A DNA stretch of 64,000 bases from Cysteiniphilum halobium (GTDB lineage Bacteria > Pseudomonadota > Gammaproteobacteria > Francisellales > Francisellaceae). The notes under the pieces are model-generated. The model saw only the letters and a list, made by a program, of their open reading frames with translations. It did not search any database and was not told the origin of the DNA. Position 1 is the first letter of the stretch, and each line of letters starts with the position of its first letter. The stretch lies in NCBI RefSeq assembly GCF_003574425.1, contig NZ_QLIU01000015.1, positions 1 to 64,000 on the forward strand, given 5' to 3'. Both the position numbers and the translations under genes were made by a program. Shown piece by piece: positions 36,236 through 47,940 of this stretch.

Positions 36236-38149
36236 TTATGATGATTCAGACAAAAAACTCTTTAACGTCTCTGAACGCGACGGATGTCTTAATTTACGCA
36301 AGGCTTTTGCTTCAATCTGGCGAATACGCTCCCGCGTTACATCAAACTGCTTGCCAACCTCCTCTAACGTATGATCGGTATTCATATCAATACCAAAACG
36401 CATGCGCAATACCTTTGCTTCACGTTCAGTTAATGTGCTTAGAATATCTTTGGTAACCTCGCGCAAACTCTCGCTTGTTGCACTATCAACCGGCGAATCA
36501 GACACTGCATCCTCAATAAAATCACCCAAATTAGAATCTTCATCATCACCAATCGGTGTTTCCATCGAAATTGGCTCTTTGGCAATTTTCATGATTCTAC
36601 GAATTTTATCTTCCGACATATCAATATGCTGGCTTAGCTCCTCTGGAGTCGCCTCTTTACCTGTTTCTTGTAAGATTTGACGCGAAAGACGATTAAGCTT
36701 ATTAATCGTCTCAATCATATGCACCGGAATTCGAATCGTCCGTGCTTGATCGGCAATTGAACGGGTAATTGCCTGACGAATCCACCAGGTTGCATAGGTT
36801 GAAAACTTATAACCACGACGATATTCAAATTTATCAACTGCTTTCATCAAACCAATATTACCTTCCTGAATCAAATCCAAGAACTGTAAGCCACGGTTAG
36901 TATATTTCTTAGCAATTGAAATAACCAAACGTAAATTCGCCTCAATCATCTCTTTTTTAGCACGTCGTGCTTTTGCTTCACCGACGGAAATACGCTTACT
37001 TGCTTCACGCAAATCATAAATTGACATGTCTGCGCGATCTTCAATTAATCCAAGCTTAACTTGAATGGTTTTGGCATCTTCAAGAACATTAATAAGATCT
37101 GGATATTGATCAATACAACTATCTAGCCAATTTGTATCAGTTTCACGCCCTTGAAAATTCGATACAAAATAAGACTTTGGCATCTTCCCTTTTTCCACAC
37201 ATAAACGCATAATTTTACGATCATGTCCGCGAATTTCAGTGACTAAACCACGAATTGAGTTAATCATGCGATTTAATTGTGCACTGGTATAGCGCATGCT
37301 TAAAAATAGTGCAGATACTTCACTAGCTGCATTAACATACGCTTTGCTACCAACTTCTTGATCTAATAAATAATTAAATCTAGCTTCAATCTCGGCAAAC
37401 TTCTGTGCTGCCACTTCAGGGTCTGGACCAGTATCTTCCGCAGTATCAACCGTGCCACTACCTGACTCTTCTTCGTCGTCATCAGAGCGCGCTTCTTCTG
37501 CTTGATTTTCCTCTAAAGTATCTTCAGGATTATCAAGCATTGAGCCCACATCGGTACCTGAAGCGTCAATTTCATCGCCTTCGTTGAAGCCTGAAATTAA
37601 ATCAGAAAATTTAATAAACTTATATAATGGCGTTTCTTCTCTTTCTTCGTCTTCAAGCTGCATATACTCTTCACGTGCAGCATCTGTTAAGTCCTGATAG
37701 CGACCTAATAATGATTTAATCACATAAGGGTATTCGGACAAGGCATTAAGTACTTCTTTCGTACCTTGTTCAATTCTTTTAGCAATTTCGATCTCGCCTG
37801 AGCGTGTTAATAAATCAACTGCACCCATTTCACGCATGTACATTCTTACTGGATCAGTCGTGCGTCCAAAATCACCATCGGAAGACAGCGCTTGTACTGC
37901 ATCATCATCTGAGGTGCTTTCTGATTCAGCTTCAAGTAATAACAGGTCTTCAGCATCAGGAGCAGATTCAAACACCTTAACCCCGACATCATTGATCATT
38001 TGGATCACTTCCTCGATACGCTCAGGATCCGTAATCTCATCTGGCAGATAATCATTCACATCAGCATAGGTTAAATACCCTTGCTCACGTCCCAACGCCA
38101 GTAATTCTTTGATTCTTGAGAGCTGTTGTTCTTTTATTTGATCTGACAT
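36236..38149 (-). CDS. rpoD: RNA polymerase primary sigma factor RpoD (sigma-70)
   Basis: The 637-residue product has region 1.1 at the N-terminus, region 1.2 ([12 protein letters not shown]), an acidic non-conserved insert (about 190-230, rich in Glu and Asp), region 2 with [59 protein letters not shown], region 3, and region 4.2 with [19 protein letters not shown]. It ends the rpsU-yqeY-dnaG-rpoD macromolecular synthesis series, 151 bases after dnaG. Confidence 0.97.
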   Translation of the reverse strand: MSDQIKEQQLSRIKELLALGREQGYLTYADVNDYLPDEITDPERIEEVIQMINDVGVKVFESAPDAEDLLLLEAESESTSDDDAVQALSSDGDFGRTTDPVRMYMREMGAVDLLTRSGEIEIAKRIEQGTKEVLNALSEYPYVIKSLLGRYQDLTDAAREEYMQLEDEEREETPLYKFIKFSDLISGFNEGDEIDASGTDVGSMLDNPEDTLEENQAEEARSDDDEEESGSGTVDTAEDTGPDPEVAAQKFAEIEARFNYLLDQEVGSKAYVNAASEVSALFLSMRYTSAQLNRMINSIRGLVTEIRGHDRKIMRLCVEKGKMPKSYFVSNFQGRETDTNWLDSCIDQYPDLINVLEDAKTIQVKLGLIEDRADMSIYDLREASKRISVGEAKARRAKKEMIEANLRLVISIAKKYTNRGLQFLDLIQEGNIGLMKAVDKFEYRRGYKFSTYATWWIRQAITRSIADQARTIRIPVHMIETINKLNRLSRQILQETGKEATPEELSQHIDMSEDKIRRIMKIAKEPISMETPIGDDEDSNLGDFIEDAVSDSPVDSATSESLREVTKDILSTLTEREAKVLRMRFGIDMNTDHTLEEVGKQFDVTRERIRQIEAKALRKLRHPSRSETLKSFLSESS

Positions 38150-38300
38150 TAAAATCTCACTTCTAAGTTTCTTAACTACTTATTTTACACCGCATAAAGC
38201 ACATGCACAAAAACACAAAATGTCCACGATTTATTTGCGTCGCTTATTGCACTCCGCACATTTACCCCTTTAGCGATTTAACAACATAAATCAAGTGTAG

Positions 38301-40085
38301 CTATATTTTTTCTACTTTGTATAAAATTGCTTGCATTCTTTGTTTTTCTGCCGCTGTTAAGATAGATGTTTTTGCTTTTAATATCAGGTGTTCTAATTCG
38401 TTTTGACATGCCTGCTTCATTATCTTATCTAACATCGCCATTAACTCATCAATAAGTTGCACTGCATCAAGCTCACTCTGCGCTTGCAATAGCTGATAAA
38501 AATACACCTTAAATTGCGGGTATTTTTCAACAAGCATTTGCACGAGCACAGCAGAAGACAGCCTGTCATTTTGCCTGATTATGTTCAAAGCATCAAGCAA
38601 AATAAAATGCTGCTCTGTGACACACTCAAATTCTATCGCAGGTTGCATTATTAATGCATTATGCACCTGCGACGGCATACTTAATAAATATGCCAACGCT
38701 TTCTCAACCAAACTTAACTTCGTAACATTTAATTGCCAGCGCTTTAGCTGCACATAGTTCTCACCTCGTTTTACATCATGTACTTTCTGTTTCATCATCC
38801 GTTGCAACTGCAATGAAGAAACATCTACTGCTTTCGCTAATTGCTCAATAATCATTAGCGTATATGCACTTTCAGGAATCTCTTTAAGTACGCGTCTAGC
38901 CTCTTCAATTAATTGAGCAAGACTATCGGCACTACTTAAATCATATTTGCCGAGTAAAGTTTGAATAAAAAAATCTGCAGCACTTAAGGCTTGAGTTAAC
39001 GCATTTTTAAAACCATCTAGTCCTATCGTTTTGATATATGAATCCGGATCATGTGCATTGGGTAACAATAGAAAACGTGCCTTTTTGTGCGCATCAAGCA
39101 CAGGAAGTACCATTTCAAACGCCCTTAAGGCAGCATTTTGCCCTGCTGTATCACCATCAAAACACAATATAATCTCTGACGTATGGCGAAATAATATTTT
39201 AAGATGTGATGCTGATAGAGCAGTACCCAAAGTAGCTACTGCTGTGGTATAACCATGTTGATATAAGCCAATGACATCCATATAACCTTCAACCACCATA
39301 ATGTGTTTAGGGCTTTTATGCTGCTCTTTAAGTTCATATAGACCATATAATTCATGACTTTTAAAAAACACTGGCGTTTCAGGTGAGTTAAGATATTTAG
39401 GATTAGCATCCTTGTTTGGCAACACACGTCCGCCAAAACCAACCACTAAGCCTTTGCGATTACGTATTGGAAACATCAAGCGCTCACGAAAGCGATCATA
39501 TGCTCCCCCTTTATCTTTACGAATCACTAAACCCGCCTGATCCAAGACCTCTAATGAAAACTGCTTTTTTAGCACATCATACAATGCCTGCCATTGGTTA
39601 GGTGCGTAACCAATTTGAAAATATTTCGCTGTTTTTGCTTCTATTCCACGCAATTTGATATACTCAACGACCTCATCTTTATCACCATCAAAACGTAAGC
39701 ACCATTGAAAATATTTATTCGCCGCTTGCAAGGCAGCATATATTGACTGTGTCAGTTTATCTTTAGATTTATCTTTACTATTGTTATCATACGGCACATC
39801 CAACCGTTGCATGAAAGCAAGTTCTTCAACTGCCTCAATAAAGCTCAAACTATTATGTTCAGCAATAAAATCAATCACATCACCCGAAGCATGGCAGCCA
39901 AAGCAGTGATAAAGTTGCTTATCTGGACTCACTGAAAATGATGGTGTTTTTTCATTGTGAAACGGGCAACATGCCATGAAGTTTTTGCCCGTTTTTTTGA
40001 GCGTGACATATTTTGAAATCACCTCAACGATATCCGTCGATGCGACAATTTGACGGATAAAATCAGCGGGAATATTCCCCTTCAT
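38301..40085 (-). CDS. dnaG: DNA primase
   Basis: The 594-residue primase has the N-terminal CHC2 zinc ribbon (Cys40, His43, Cys61, Cys64), the RNA-polymerase core with GYAPNQW and VGFGGRVLPN, the TOPRIM domain with VVEGYMDVIGL and LCFDGDTAGQNAALRA (acidic metal ligands), and a C-terminal DnaB-interacting helical domain. It starts nine bases after yqeY. Confidence 0.96.
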   Translation of the reverse strand: MKGNIPADFIRQIVASTDIVEVISKYVTLKKTGKNFMACCPFHNEKTPSFSVSPDKQLYHCFGCHASGDVIDFIAEHNSLSFIEAVEELAFMQRLDVPYDNNSKDKSKDKLTQSIYAALQAANKYFQWCLRFDGDKDEVVEYIKLRGIEAKTAKYFQIGYAPNQWQALYDVLKKQFSLEVLDQAGLVIRKDKGGAYDRFRERLMFPIRNRKGLVVGFGGRVLPNKDANPKYLNSPETPVFFKSHELYGLYELKEQHKSPKHIMVVEGYMDVIGLYQHGYTTAVATLGTALSASHLKILFRHTSEIILCFDGDTAGQNAALRAFEMVLPVLDAHKKARFLLLPNAHDPDSYIKTIGLDGFKNALTQALSAADFFIQTLLGKYDLSSADSLAQLIEEARRVLKEIPESAYTLMIIEQLAKAVDVSSLQLQRMMKQKVHDVKRGENYVQLKRWQLNVTKLSLVEKALAYLLSMPSQVHNALIMQPAIEFECVTEQHFILLDALNIIRQNDRLSSAVLVQMLVEKYPQFKVYFYQLLQAQSELDAVQLIDELMAMLDKIMKQACQNELEHLILKAKTSILTAAEKQRMQAILYKVEKI

Positions 40086-40094
40086 GATAGATTT

Positions 40095-40541
40095 TTACGA
40101 TAATTGAGATTTAATCATTGAACCGACTTTGCCCATATCAGCGCGGCCATTAAGTTCTGCTTTTATTGCGCTCATAATCTTACCCATATCTTTTACAGAA
40201 GAAGCACCAACCTCTAAAATCGCACGCTGGATAATTTCAATAATCTCATCTTCTGATAACGGTTTTGGCAAGTAAACTTGTAAAATTTCAATTTCATCAA
40301 GCTCTTTTTGTGCAAGCTCTTCTCTGCCGGCACGTTTGAACTGCTCTGCAGAGTCTTTGCGCTGCTTGATCATCTTTGTCAGGATACTGATCACATCATC
40401 CTCAGTTACCTCAACACGTTCGTCAACCTCTTTTTGTTTAAACGCCGCCAACGCCATACGAATCGTTGCTAAACGGTTTTTATCTTTATTTTTCATCGAG
40501 GCTTTCATATCTTCAACAAGACGTGCGCGTATTTCAGACAT
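40095..40541 (-). CDS. yqeY: GatB/YqeY domain protein
   Basis: The 148-residue protein has the YqeY fold: an N-terminal helical part (RLVEDMKASMKNKDKNRLATIRMALAAFKQKEVDERVEVTEDDV) and the C-terminal GatB-like tRNA-binding domain (LPKPLSEDEIIEIIQRAILEVGASSVKDMGKIMSAIKAELNGRADMGKVGSMIK). Free-standing YqeY lies beside rpsU and dnaG in many proteobacteria. A role in tRNA-dependent amidation or tRNA quality control has been suggested but is not settled. Confidence 0.9.
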   Translation of the reverse strand: MSEIRARLVEDMKASMKNKDKNRLATIRMALAAFKQKEVDERVEVTEDDVISILTKMIKQRKDSAEQFKRAGREELAQKELDEIEILQVYLPKPLSEDEIIEIIQRAILEVGASSVKDMGKIMSAIKAELNGRADMGKVGSMIKSQLS

Positions 40542-40610
40542 TTGTTAAATCCTAACAGTTGTATTTACTAAATTAACTTATATAAAGTTTTTTCATTGGT
40601 ATAAATGCAA

Positions 40611-40643
40611 CAGCCAACTACACTGTTAAAGCATAGTTGGCTG
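40611..40643 (-). terminator. Rho-independent-type hairpin after rpsU
   Basis: CAGCCAACTA and TAGTTGGCTG form a perfect 10-pair stem around a 13-base loop, 28 bases after the rpsU stop. The following transcript sequence is TTGCATTTAT, a weak U-tract, so termination may be partial and some transcripts may read through into yqeY-dnaG-rpoD. Confidence 0.55.
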
Positions 40644-40670
40644 ACTGTTTATTGCAATCTTTTTTAGTTC

Positions 40671-40883
40671 CTAGCGGCGAGCTGCTGCTGGAGTTGAACG
40701 CATAGATTGCTTCATTGAACGCTTAACTGCTGCTGCTTTTTTGCGCTTGCGCTCCCATGTTGGCTTCTCATAAAACTCTCTACGACGAAGCTCAGAAACG
40801 ATTCCCGCTTTTTCACAACTACGCTTAAAACGTCGCAATGCAACATCAAACGGTTCCGTTTCTCTTACACGTACTGCTGGCAT
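40671..40883 (-). CDS. rpsU: Small ribosomal subunit protein bS21
   Basis: The 70-residue product begins [27 protein letters not shown] and ends with an Arg/Lys-rich helix, matching bS21 in length and sequence. The true start is the ATG at 40883; three further codons upstream are in frame but the GAGGTGAG ribosome-binding site fits the later start. It is the first gene of the macromolecular synthesis series. Confidence 0.95.
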   Translation of the reverse strand: MPAVRVRETEPFDVALRRFKRSCEKAGIVSELRRREFYEKPTWERKRKKAAAVKRSMKQSMRSTPAAARR

Positions 40884-41037
40884 GCATCTCACCTCACTTA
40901 AATGCCATCTAAATTATCTGTTAAATCTTTATCTAATTTATAGCGTTCTTATACATTTCATGAAATGACTACAAAAAACCTAAAATCAAATGCGCGCTAA
41001 GTCTACAAACTTTTCTTTTAAAAGGCAAAGAGTTTCT

Positions 41038-41577
41038 CTACTTTTTATCCTTTTTAGGTGTATCCTGCTTTTTCATTTGTGCAACGACTTGATCAGTTAC
41101 ATCTACTTTTAGGTCAGGGGCGACATATGCGACCGCTTGAGAACTTAGGATTAAACTGTATTTACCTTTTTTAGCAACAGACTCTACAGCAGTATTAAAG
41201 CTTGCTTGGAAATCCTGTGCAATTTTTTGCTCTTGCTGCATCTCACTTTGCCTAAAAGCCACTGCTTGTTGCTTGAACTTATCCTGCTCATCAGTTAACG
41301 CTTTTTGTTGCTTATCTAAATCAGACTTTGTCAATGTTGGTGCATTGGTTTGCAAAGTCTGCATTTTTTCCATCAAGCCTTGTTGCTGCTTTTGTAGCTC
41401 GTCAGCTTTTGGCTTTAACTTCGCTTGTAACGCATGAATGCTTTCTTCACCCTGCGGCACCGTCTGATAAATTTCAACAGGATTGACTAAACCAATTTTT
41501 AAGCTACTTGCATCTGTAGCAAAAGCAGCACTAGCTACCGTCATTGATGCCAAACTAATCATTGCTAATTTTTTCAT
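41038..41577 (-). CDS. skp: Periplasmic chaperone Skp/OmpH
   Basis: The 179-residue product has a signal peptide (MKKLAMISLASMTVASAAFA|TD), then the body beta-domain start LKIGLVNPVEIYQTVPQGEESIHALQAKLKPKADELQKQQQGL, a long coiled-coil tentacle rich in Gln/Lys/Glu and the closing YSLILSSQAVAYVAPDLKVDVTDQVVAQM. Skp carries unfolded outer-membrane proteins to BamA. It follows bamA by 62 bases on the same strand. It is somewhat longer than E. coli Skp (161). Confidence 0.92.
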   Translation of the reverse strand: MKKLAMISLASMTVASAAFATDASSLKIGLVNPVEIYQTVPQGEESIHALQAKLKPKADELQKQQQGLMEKMQTLQTNAPTLTKSDLDKQQKALTDEQDKFKQQAVAFRQSEMQQEQKIAQDFQASFNTAVESVAKKGKYSLILSSQAVAYVAPDLKVDVTDQVVAQMKKQDTPKKDKK

Positions 41578-41639
41578 ATTTGCTCCTTACATTTAACTAA
41601 GTTTAGAATCGTAATCATACTTCACATCAACTTAAAGGA

Positions 41640-44036
41640 TTAAAACGTCTGCCCCAGAGTAAACTGGAAAATTTGCGTTGAATCCCCTGGCTTGACATTT
41701 AAACCTTTTGCCAAGCTAAATGCCATGGCGCCTAATGGTGACAACCATTGGAATTCCACACCCACCGAATAACGTAAGTTTGAGAAAGTTGGTGATTTTG
41801 GTGATGCTGGCGTGTTCCATAATACAGGCTGACCATTTTTATACTGAATGGTATATGTATCATAGACATTACCCGCATCAAAGAACATGCCCAAACGCAT
41901 ATTATGACTGTCTTTTAGACCTGGAATTGGGAATAAGATATCCACATTAGTGTATACATTTAAGTTACCACCAATTGCATTGCCTTGTTCGGCGGTTCCA
42001 CCATTTGGGGTATAGGTATCAGAAGGCCCCATACCTCCTTGGGAAAAACCGCGGACTGAGCCCCAACCACCACCATAAAAGTTTTGGAAAAATGGTAAGT
42101 ATTCAGTTTTACCATAACCATTACCATAACCTACTCCACCTTTAACAGAAAGTATCACATCACCGATAATCGGATGGAAAAAGCCCGCAGAACCTGTGAC
42201 TTTATACCACTGCAAATCACTAATTCCCGGCACAGACACAGTACCATTTAAACCTAAGGTCGAGCCTTCTGTTGGGAAGAATGCACGATTTGTTGAATTA
42301 TGATTCCAACCTAAGTTGATGGTAAAGGTATTAAATGAGTTTTCACCACCATTTTGATCATTAACAAACCAATCCAAAATGCTCGATTTACCGCCACCAG
42401 GTTGCAATACCTGGGTGTGATCAACACCACCACCAAGACTAATTGAATCAAAGGCTGAGGTAGGAATACTATAGCCTAAATTAGCACCATACTGATTTAA
42501 ACGATAGCTTGCAATCGATGTATTATTATAATCGGTACGCGATAAATACGTACTGATTGTTTGACTAATGCCTGATTGCGTAAAATATGGATCAGTATAC
42601 GACATATTTAAGCTTTGATAGACGCTTGACAAATTAGCGCCAATTGAGAACTGATTACCAGTTCCTTGAATATTTGGTAATGATAAGTTACCTCCAATCA
42701 TAAAGTTATAAAGTTGTGAATAACCAATACTACCACTGATTGTATTAGCACTTCTTTCTTTAATATTGTAATCCATGTTAACCAAATCATCTGAACCAGG
42801 AACTGGGACTTTTTTAACCGTTACATCTTGAACAAATGGCATTCTTTGCAGTTTAATCTTTGATTGATCAATCATTGACTGATTGTAAACACCAGATTCA
42901 AAGTACTGCATCTGACGACGATAGACGTAATCATTGGTGACGTTATTACCCAAGAAATTAATCCGATTAATATAAACTTTTTTACCTGGATCAATATAAA
43001 ACGTCAGTGCCACAGTCTTATTATCTTTATTCACATTAGGTACAGGATTGACATTAGCAAAGGCATAGCCCTTATTTCCTAAGGCTTGAGTAATTGCTTT
43101 AGCACTATCAAGTACTTTTTGACGTGAGAATGTGTCGCCGGCTTTAAAATTGATCAGTTTTTCAAGATCGGCTTTTGGAATAACAAATTTACCTTCTAAT
43201 GATACCTTAGATACTTTGTATATCTCACCTTCACTAACATCAAATGCGATAAATGCATTTTCTTTATTCGGTGAAAGTGAAGCTTGTTGTGATGTCACTT
43301 TAAAATCCAAATAGCCATTATTCATATAGTAATTACTTAGATCTTCAGTAGAAGACTGCATATTGCTTGGCGAATAATCTGCCTTTGAGGTAAACAGTCC
43401 CCACAAGTTCCAAATCGAAGGTGTTTTAAAAGTGATATTATCAATCAACTCGCTTTGTGAAAACGCTTTATTGCCAATGACATTAATGCGTCTGACTGTT
43501 GCGGTTTTGCCCTCGGCAATATTAATTTTTATAGCAACACGATTGCGTGCTTCTTTGATCTCTTGTATATCAACCGTCGTTGAGTAATACCCCATCAGCG
43601 CATATTGCATTAAAAGCGACTGCTTAACTTGAAATAAAATCTCAGGATTAGCAATATTACCGACATCAAGCCCCGCTTCGCGTAAGACTTTCTTCATATC
43701 ATCGTTTTTGATCTTATCATTACCATCAAAATCAACCGCGCTAATCGCTGGACGCTCTGCCAATTGCACAATCAAGGTATTGCCATCTTGATATAGCTGC
43801 ACATTTTTAAAAAAGCCACTGCTATAAAGCGATTTAATTGCCTTATTTGTTTCTGCCGCATCCACCGTTTCCCCTGTGTAAATACCTAAATCATTTAGTA
43901 CAGTTTCTTTTGAGATACGCTCTAAACCTTCAACTTTTATATTTTTGGCAACAAAGCTATTTTGTGCATAGGTGCCAGCAAAAGGTATAGCCCCTAAGAG
44001 CGTGAGTAACAGTGTTTTTTTCAATGACAAGCTCAA
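41640..44036 (-). CDS. bamA: Outer-membrane protein assembly factor BamA
   Basis: The 798-residue Omp85 protein has a signal peptide ending GTYA|QN and five POTRA repeats (about 25-425) with the VKGLERIS start of POTRA1. The 16-strand barrel carries the VRGF lock motif in GWGSVRGFSQGG and a C-terminal FTLGQTF signal. It is the essential core of the Bam complex. The order gyrA-dxr-bamA-skp on one strand resembles the dxr-rseP-bamA-skp order of E. coli without rseP. Confidence 0.96.
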   Translation of the reverse strand: MSLSLKKTLLLTLLGAIPFAGTYAQNSFVAKNIKVEGLERISKETVLNDLGIYTGETVDAAETNKAIKSLYSSGFFKNVQLYQDGNTLIVQLAERPAISAVDFDGNDKIKNDDMKKVLREAGLDVGNIANPEILFQVKQSLLMQYALMGYYSTTVDIQEIKEARNRVAIKINIAEGKTATVRRINVIGNKAFSQSELIDNITFKTPSIWNLWGLFTSKADYSPSNMQSSTEDLSNYYMNNGYLDFKVTSQQASLSPNKENAFIAFDVSEGEIYKVSKVSLEGKFVIPKADLEKLINFKAGDTFSRQKVLDSAKAITQALGNKGYAFANVNPVPNVNKDNKTVALTFYIDPGKKVYINRINFLGNNVTNDYVYRRQMQYFESGVYNQSMIDQSKIKLQRMPFVQDVTVKKVPVPGSDDLVNMDYNIKERSANTISGSIGYSQLYNFMIGGNLSLPNIQGTGNQFSIGANLSSVYQSLNMSYTDPYFTQSGISQTISTYLSRTDYNNTSIASYRLNQYGANLGYSIPTSAFDSISLGGGVDHTQVLQPGGGKSSILDWFVNDQNGGENSFNTFTINLGWNHNSTNRAFFPTEGSTLGLNGTVSVPGISDLQWYKVTGSAGFFHPIIGDVILSVKGGVGYGNGYGKTEYLPFFQNFYGGGWGSVRGFSQGGMGPSDTYTPNGGTAEQGNAIGGNLNVYTNVDILFPIPGLKDSHNMRLGMFFDAGNVYDTYTIQYKNGQPVLWNTPASPKSPTFSNLRYSVGVEFQWLSPLGAMAFSLAKGLNVKPGDSTQIFQFTLGQTF

Positions 44037-44066
44037 GCTAATCTTCCTTCATTTTAATTATTTTAT

Positions 44067-45245
44067 TCAATCTTTATCTGCATTTAAAATTACTGAAACA
44101 TGCATACGTGCCTTTAAATCAATCGCTATGACATCATCAATGGTTTCAGGTTTATCAAATTTCAATTCTTGCAAAACGCGTTCAATATACTTGATTATTT
44201 CCAAATATTGTATTTTTTCCGCCAAAAAAGCCTCGACAAGCACTTCATTGGCAGCGTTTAACACAATTGTTGCCGCATAATCTTGGCGTTTTAGCATATC
44301 ATATACCAACGGAATAACCGCAAAACGCTGACCATCTAACGCATTGAAGCTCAGTGGCTTAGCTGCAAAATCAAGTTTTGGCACATTAACCTTATGCCTT
44401 TGTGGATAATACATTGCATAAGCAATCGGTGTTTTCATATCTGGTGAGCCCATCTGTGCGATAAAACTGCCATCATGATATTCAACCATTGAATGCACGA
44501 TGCTTTGCGGATGAATCAACACTTCAATTTTCTCACTTGGCACCTGAAACAGCCAATAAGCTTCAATCACTTCTAGCGCTTTATTCATCATCGTTGATGA
44601 ATCCACCGATATCTTGCGCCCCATCTGCCAGTTTGGATGTGCACATGCTTCATCCGGTGTGATGTCTTTAAGCTCACCCAAAGACTTTTCTCGAAAAGGT
44701 CCACCTGAAGCCGTCAGAATAACTCTAGAGACCCCCTGTTGATCATAGTACTTATGTTGATCGGGTAGACATTGAAAAATAGCATTATGCTCACTATCCA
44801 CAGGTAAAATCATTGCACTGGATTGTTGCGCTGCACGCATAAAAATCTCGCCCGCGGTTACCAGCGCTTCTTTATTTGCTAAAAGAATGGTTTTGCCTTT
44901 GTTCACTGCAGCTAAAGTTGGTTGAAGCCCAGCAATACCAACAATAGCTGCCATAACCATATCTACCATGTCAGCACTTGCCACCGAAATAAGCGCCTCT
45001 TTGCCATATAGTACTGCCGTCTGACTATTCGAGGCTTTAAGATTATTGCTAAGCTCATTTGCTAAGTGCTCATCAGCAACCACAGCATAACGCGGTGTAA
45101 ATTCGAGACATTGTTGATATAACAGTGTGATATTACGATGCGCAGTCAATGCATAAACTTGAAAATCAGTACGATTATCGCGAATGATCTCTAGCGTGTT
45201 AACTCCAATTGACCCTGTCGCCCCCAAAATTGTTATGACCTTCAC
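44067..45245 (-). CDS. dxr: 1-deoxy-D-xylulose-5-phosphate reductoisomerase
   Basis: The 392-residue enzyme makes 2-C-methyl-D-erythritol 4-phosphate, the committed step of the MEP isoprenoid pathway. It starts at a GTG three bases after gyrA. NADPH-binding GATGSIGVNTLEII, LANKEALVTAGE, metal and substrate residues PVDSEHNAIFQCL, LTASGGPFR, and MGRKISVDSSTMMNKALEVIEA are intact. Close spacing to gyrA indicates co-transcription. Confidence 0.96.
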   Translation of the reverse strand: MKVITILGATGSIGVNTLEIIRDNRTDFQVYALTAHRNITLLYQQCLEFTPRYAVVADEHLANELSNNLKASNSQTAVLYGKEALISVASADMVDMVMAAIVGIAGLQPTLAAVNKGKTILLANKEALVTAGEIFMRAAQQSSAMILPVDSEHNAIFQCLPDQHKYYDQQGVSRVILTASGGPFREKSLGELKDITPDEACAHPNWQMGRKISVDSSTMMNKALEVIEAYWLFQVPSEKIEVLIHPQSIVHSMVEYHDGSFIAQMGSPDMKTPIAYAMYYPQRHKVNVPKLDFAAKPLSFNALDGQRFAVIPLVYDMLKRQDYAATIVLNAANEVLVEAFLAEKIQYLEIIKYIERVLQELKFDKPETIDDVIAIDLKARMHVSVILNADKD

Positions 45246-45248
45246 GGA

Positions 45249-47900
45249 TTACTCCAGTTTACTGTCATCTTCGTTATTCTGCTTATTTTCATCCAATACA
45301 TTATCATCTATTGACAAATCATTTGTTTGACTCGCTGGCATATCATCATCCAAATCTTCTTCTGAATCATCTTCACCTACAACCTGTACCGAGACGAGCT
45401 TTTCATCGGATTTTAAGTTAATCAACTTAACGCCTTGCGCTGAACGACCTGTCTCACGCACCTCTGAGACACGTGTTCTAATCAAAACGCCTTGATCAGT
45501 CATTAACATAATATCATCAGCATCTTCAACTAGACCCGCTGCAACCACCCGACCATTGCGATCTGATGTCGAGATCGAAATAACACCTTGCGAGCCGCGC
45601 GCAGTCTTACGATATTCGGCAACTGGTGTGCGTTTACCATAGCCATTTTCAGTTGCTGTTAACACAACACCTTGATCCGGATCAGTAACAATCACACCAA
45701 CGATACATTGGTCTTCTTGAATGCGCATTCCACGAACACCACGCGCTGTTCTACCCATTGCGCGCACGTCTTCTTCATTAAAACGAATGGCTTTACCAGC
45801 ATCTGAAAACATCATAATCTCTTGTTGGCCATTGGTTAAATGCACATGCAATAACTCATCTCCCTCATCAAGTGTCAAGGCATAAATACCTCCCTTGCGT
45901 GGGCGTGAGAATGCTGTTAAATCAACTTTTTTAACTGTGGCTTGCTTGGTTGCCATAAAGACATTCCAACCTTCTGTATATTCAGAGATCGCAAGCATTG
46001 CAGTAATGCGTTCACCTTGTTCAAGTGGCAAGACATTGTTGATCGGTTTACCTTTTGCCGCACGCCCTGCTTGTGGAAATTCATAGACTTTACTCCAGTA
46101 GATTTTACCAGCACTTGAGAAACACAACATCGTGTCATGTGTCGAAGCAATTTGCAGTTTATAAACAAAGTCTTCTGATTTCATTTGTGTCGAAGATTTA
46201 CCACGCCCACCGCGCTTTTGTGCATTATAATCTTTTAATGGCTGTGCTTTAACATAACCATCATATGAAAGTGTGACCACCATAGACTCTTCGGTAATAA
46301 GATCTTCATAACCTAAATCAAGTTGAGAGGCGATAATTTCTGAGCGCCGTGCATCGCCAAACTGTGCTTTAACCTCTTGAAGTTCTTCACAGATTACCTC
46401 CAGCAAACGCTTAATATCTTTTAAAATCGCAATTAGCTCTTCAATCCGTACAAGTAGTGCTTTAAACTCATCGAGAATCTTATCTTGCTCCAGACCTGTC
46501 AAGCGATGCAAGCGAAGCTCTAAAATTGCATCAACCTGCGCCTGCGATAGAAAGTATTCATCGTTGTGTAGACCATAATGTGACGCTAAACCATCAATGC
46601 GATAAAGCCCTTGATCAACCCCTTCAAGCATTTGCGCGACAAGCTTACCAGACCATGAACGGGCTAATAATGCTTCCTTGGCTTCAGCAGGTGTTTTAGA
46701 CGCTTTAATCAAAGCAATCATTTCATCGATATTGGATAAAGCAATTGCCAAACCTTCCAAAATATGCGCCCGTTCGCGGGCTTTGCGCAATTCAAAAATA
46801 GTGCGTCGTGTTACCACTTCTTTACGATGTCGAATAAACGCTTCAATCACTTCTTTTAAATTTAACAGTTTCGGCTGATTGTCAACCAAGGCAACCATAT
46901 TGACACCGAAGCTTAACTGCATTTGTGTTTGCGCATATAGATTATTTAACAGCACTTCAGGCACTTCACCACGTTTGACATCGATGACGATACGCATACC
47001 ATCTTTATCCGACTCATCACGCAACTCAGAAATACCTTCGATTTTTTTGTCTTTAACCAACTCAGCAATTTTCTCAATCAACCGCGCTTTATTGACCTGA
47101 TACGGAATTTCAGTAACGATAATCTGCTCACGATCAGTTTTCTTATCGGTTTCAATTGATGCTTTGGCGCGCATAATAACGCGACCACGCCCTGTTTTAT
47201 AGGCATCAACAATACCCGCGCGACCATTAATATAAGCACCTGTTGGAAAATCAGGTCCTGGAATATATTCCATCAATTCTTCAATGCTCAAATCAGGATT
47301 TTCAATGAGTGCAATCACGCCATCAATCACTTCATTTAAATTGTGTGGTGGAATATTTGTTGCCATCCCCACCGCAATGCCCGATGAGCCATTGACCAAT
47401 AGATTGGGGATGCGCGTTGGTAGCACATCTGGAATCATCTCGGTTTCATCATAGTTTGGCGAGAAGTTAACTGTTTCTTTATCGATATCGATTAGTAGTG
47501 AATGTGCCATCTTTGACATACGCACTTCGGTATAACGCATTGCCGCAGGTGAGTCGCCATCAACCGAACCGAAGTTACCCTGACCATCAACAAGCATATA
47601 ACGCAGTGAAAACGGCTGCGCCATACGCACAATCGTATCATAAACTGCCGTGTCACCATGCGGATGATATTTACCAATAACATCACCGACAACACGCGCT
47701 GATTTCTTATAGGGCTTATTAAAATCATTCCCCAATTCTTTCATTGCAAAAAGAACACGTCGATGCACAGGCTTTAAACCATCACGCACATCAGGAAGCG
47801 CACGCCCGACAATGACGCTCATCGCATAATCAAGATATGATTGTTTTAACTCTTGCTCGATATTAACCGGAAAAACTTCATTGGCAAATTGTGTTGTCAT
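45249..47900 (-). CDS. gyrA: DNA gyrase subunit A
   Basis: The 883-residue subunit has the breakage-reunion domain with catalytic Tyr123 in AAMRYTE, the quinolone region [14 protein letters not shown] (Thr84 in place of E. coli Ser83, Asp88 like Asp87), the GyrA-box QKRGGRGK that lets gyrase wrap DNA, six beta-pinwheel blades, and a strongly acidic tail of about 40 residues. It is the first gene of the gyrA-dxr-bamA-skp series. Confidence 0.97.
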   Translation of the reverse strand: MTTQFANEVFPVNIEQELKQSYLDYAMSVIVGRALPDVRDGLKPVHRRVLFAMKELGNDFNKPYKKSARVVGDVIGKYHPHGDTAVYDTIVRMAQPFSLRYMLVDGQGNFGSVDGDSPAAMRYTEVRMSKMAHSLLIDIDKETVNFSPNYDETEMIPDVLPTRIPNLLVNGSSGIAVGMATNIPPHNLNEVIDGVIALIENPDLSIEELMEYIPGPDFPTGAYINGRAGIVDAYKTGRGRVIMRAKASIETDKKTDREQIIVTEIPYQVNKARLIEKIAELVKDKKIEGISELRDESDKDGMRIVIDVKRGEVPEVLLNNLYAQTQMQLSFGVNMVALVDNQPKLLNLKEVIEAFIRHRKEVVTRRTIFELRKARERAHILEGLAIALSNIDEMIALIKASKTPAEAKEALLARSWSGKLVAQMLEGVDQGLYRIDGLASHYGLHNDEYFLSQAQVDAILELRLHRLTGLEQDKILDEFKALLVRIEELIAILKDIKRLLEVICEELQEVKAQFGDARRSEIIASQLDLGYEDLITEESMVVTLSYDGYVKAQPLKDYNAQKRGGRGKSSTQMKSEDFVYKLQIASTHDTMLCFSSAGKIYWSKVYEFPQAGRAAKGKPINNVLPLEQGERITAMLAISEYTEGWNVFMATKQATVKKVDLTAFSRPRKGGIYALTLDEGDELLHVHLTNGQQEIMMFSDAGKAIRFNEEDVRAMGRTARGVRGMRIQEDQCIVGVIVTDPDQGVVLTATENGYGKRTPVAEYRKTARGSQGVISISTSDRNGRVVAAGLVEDADDIMLMTDQGVLIRTRVSEVRETGRSAQGVKLINLKSDEKLVSVQVVGEDDSEEDLDDDMPASQTNDLSIDDNVLDENKQNNEDDSKLE

Positions 47901-47940
47901 AAAGATATAAACGCTTTAAATATTCTAAAAACTGGCGCAA

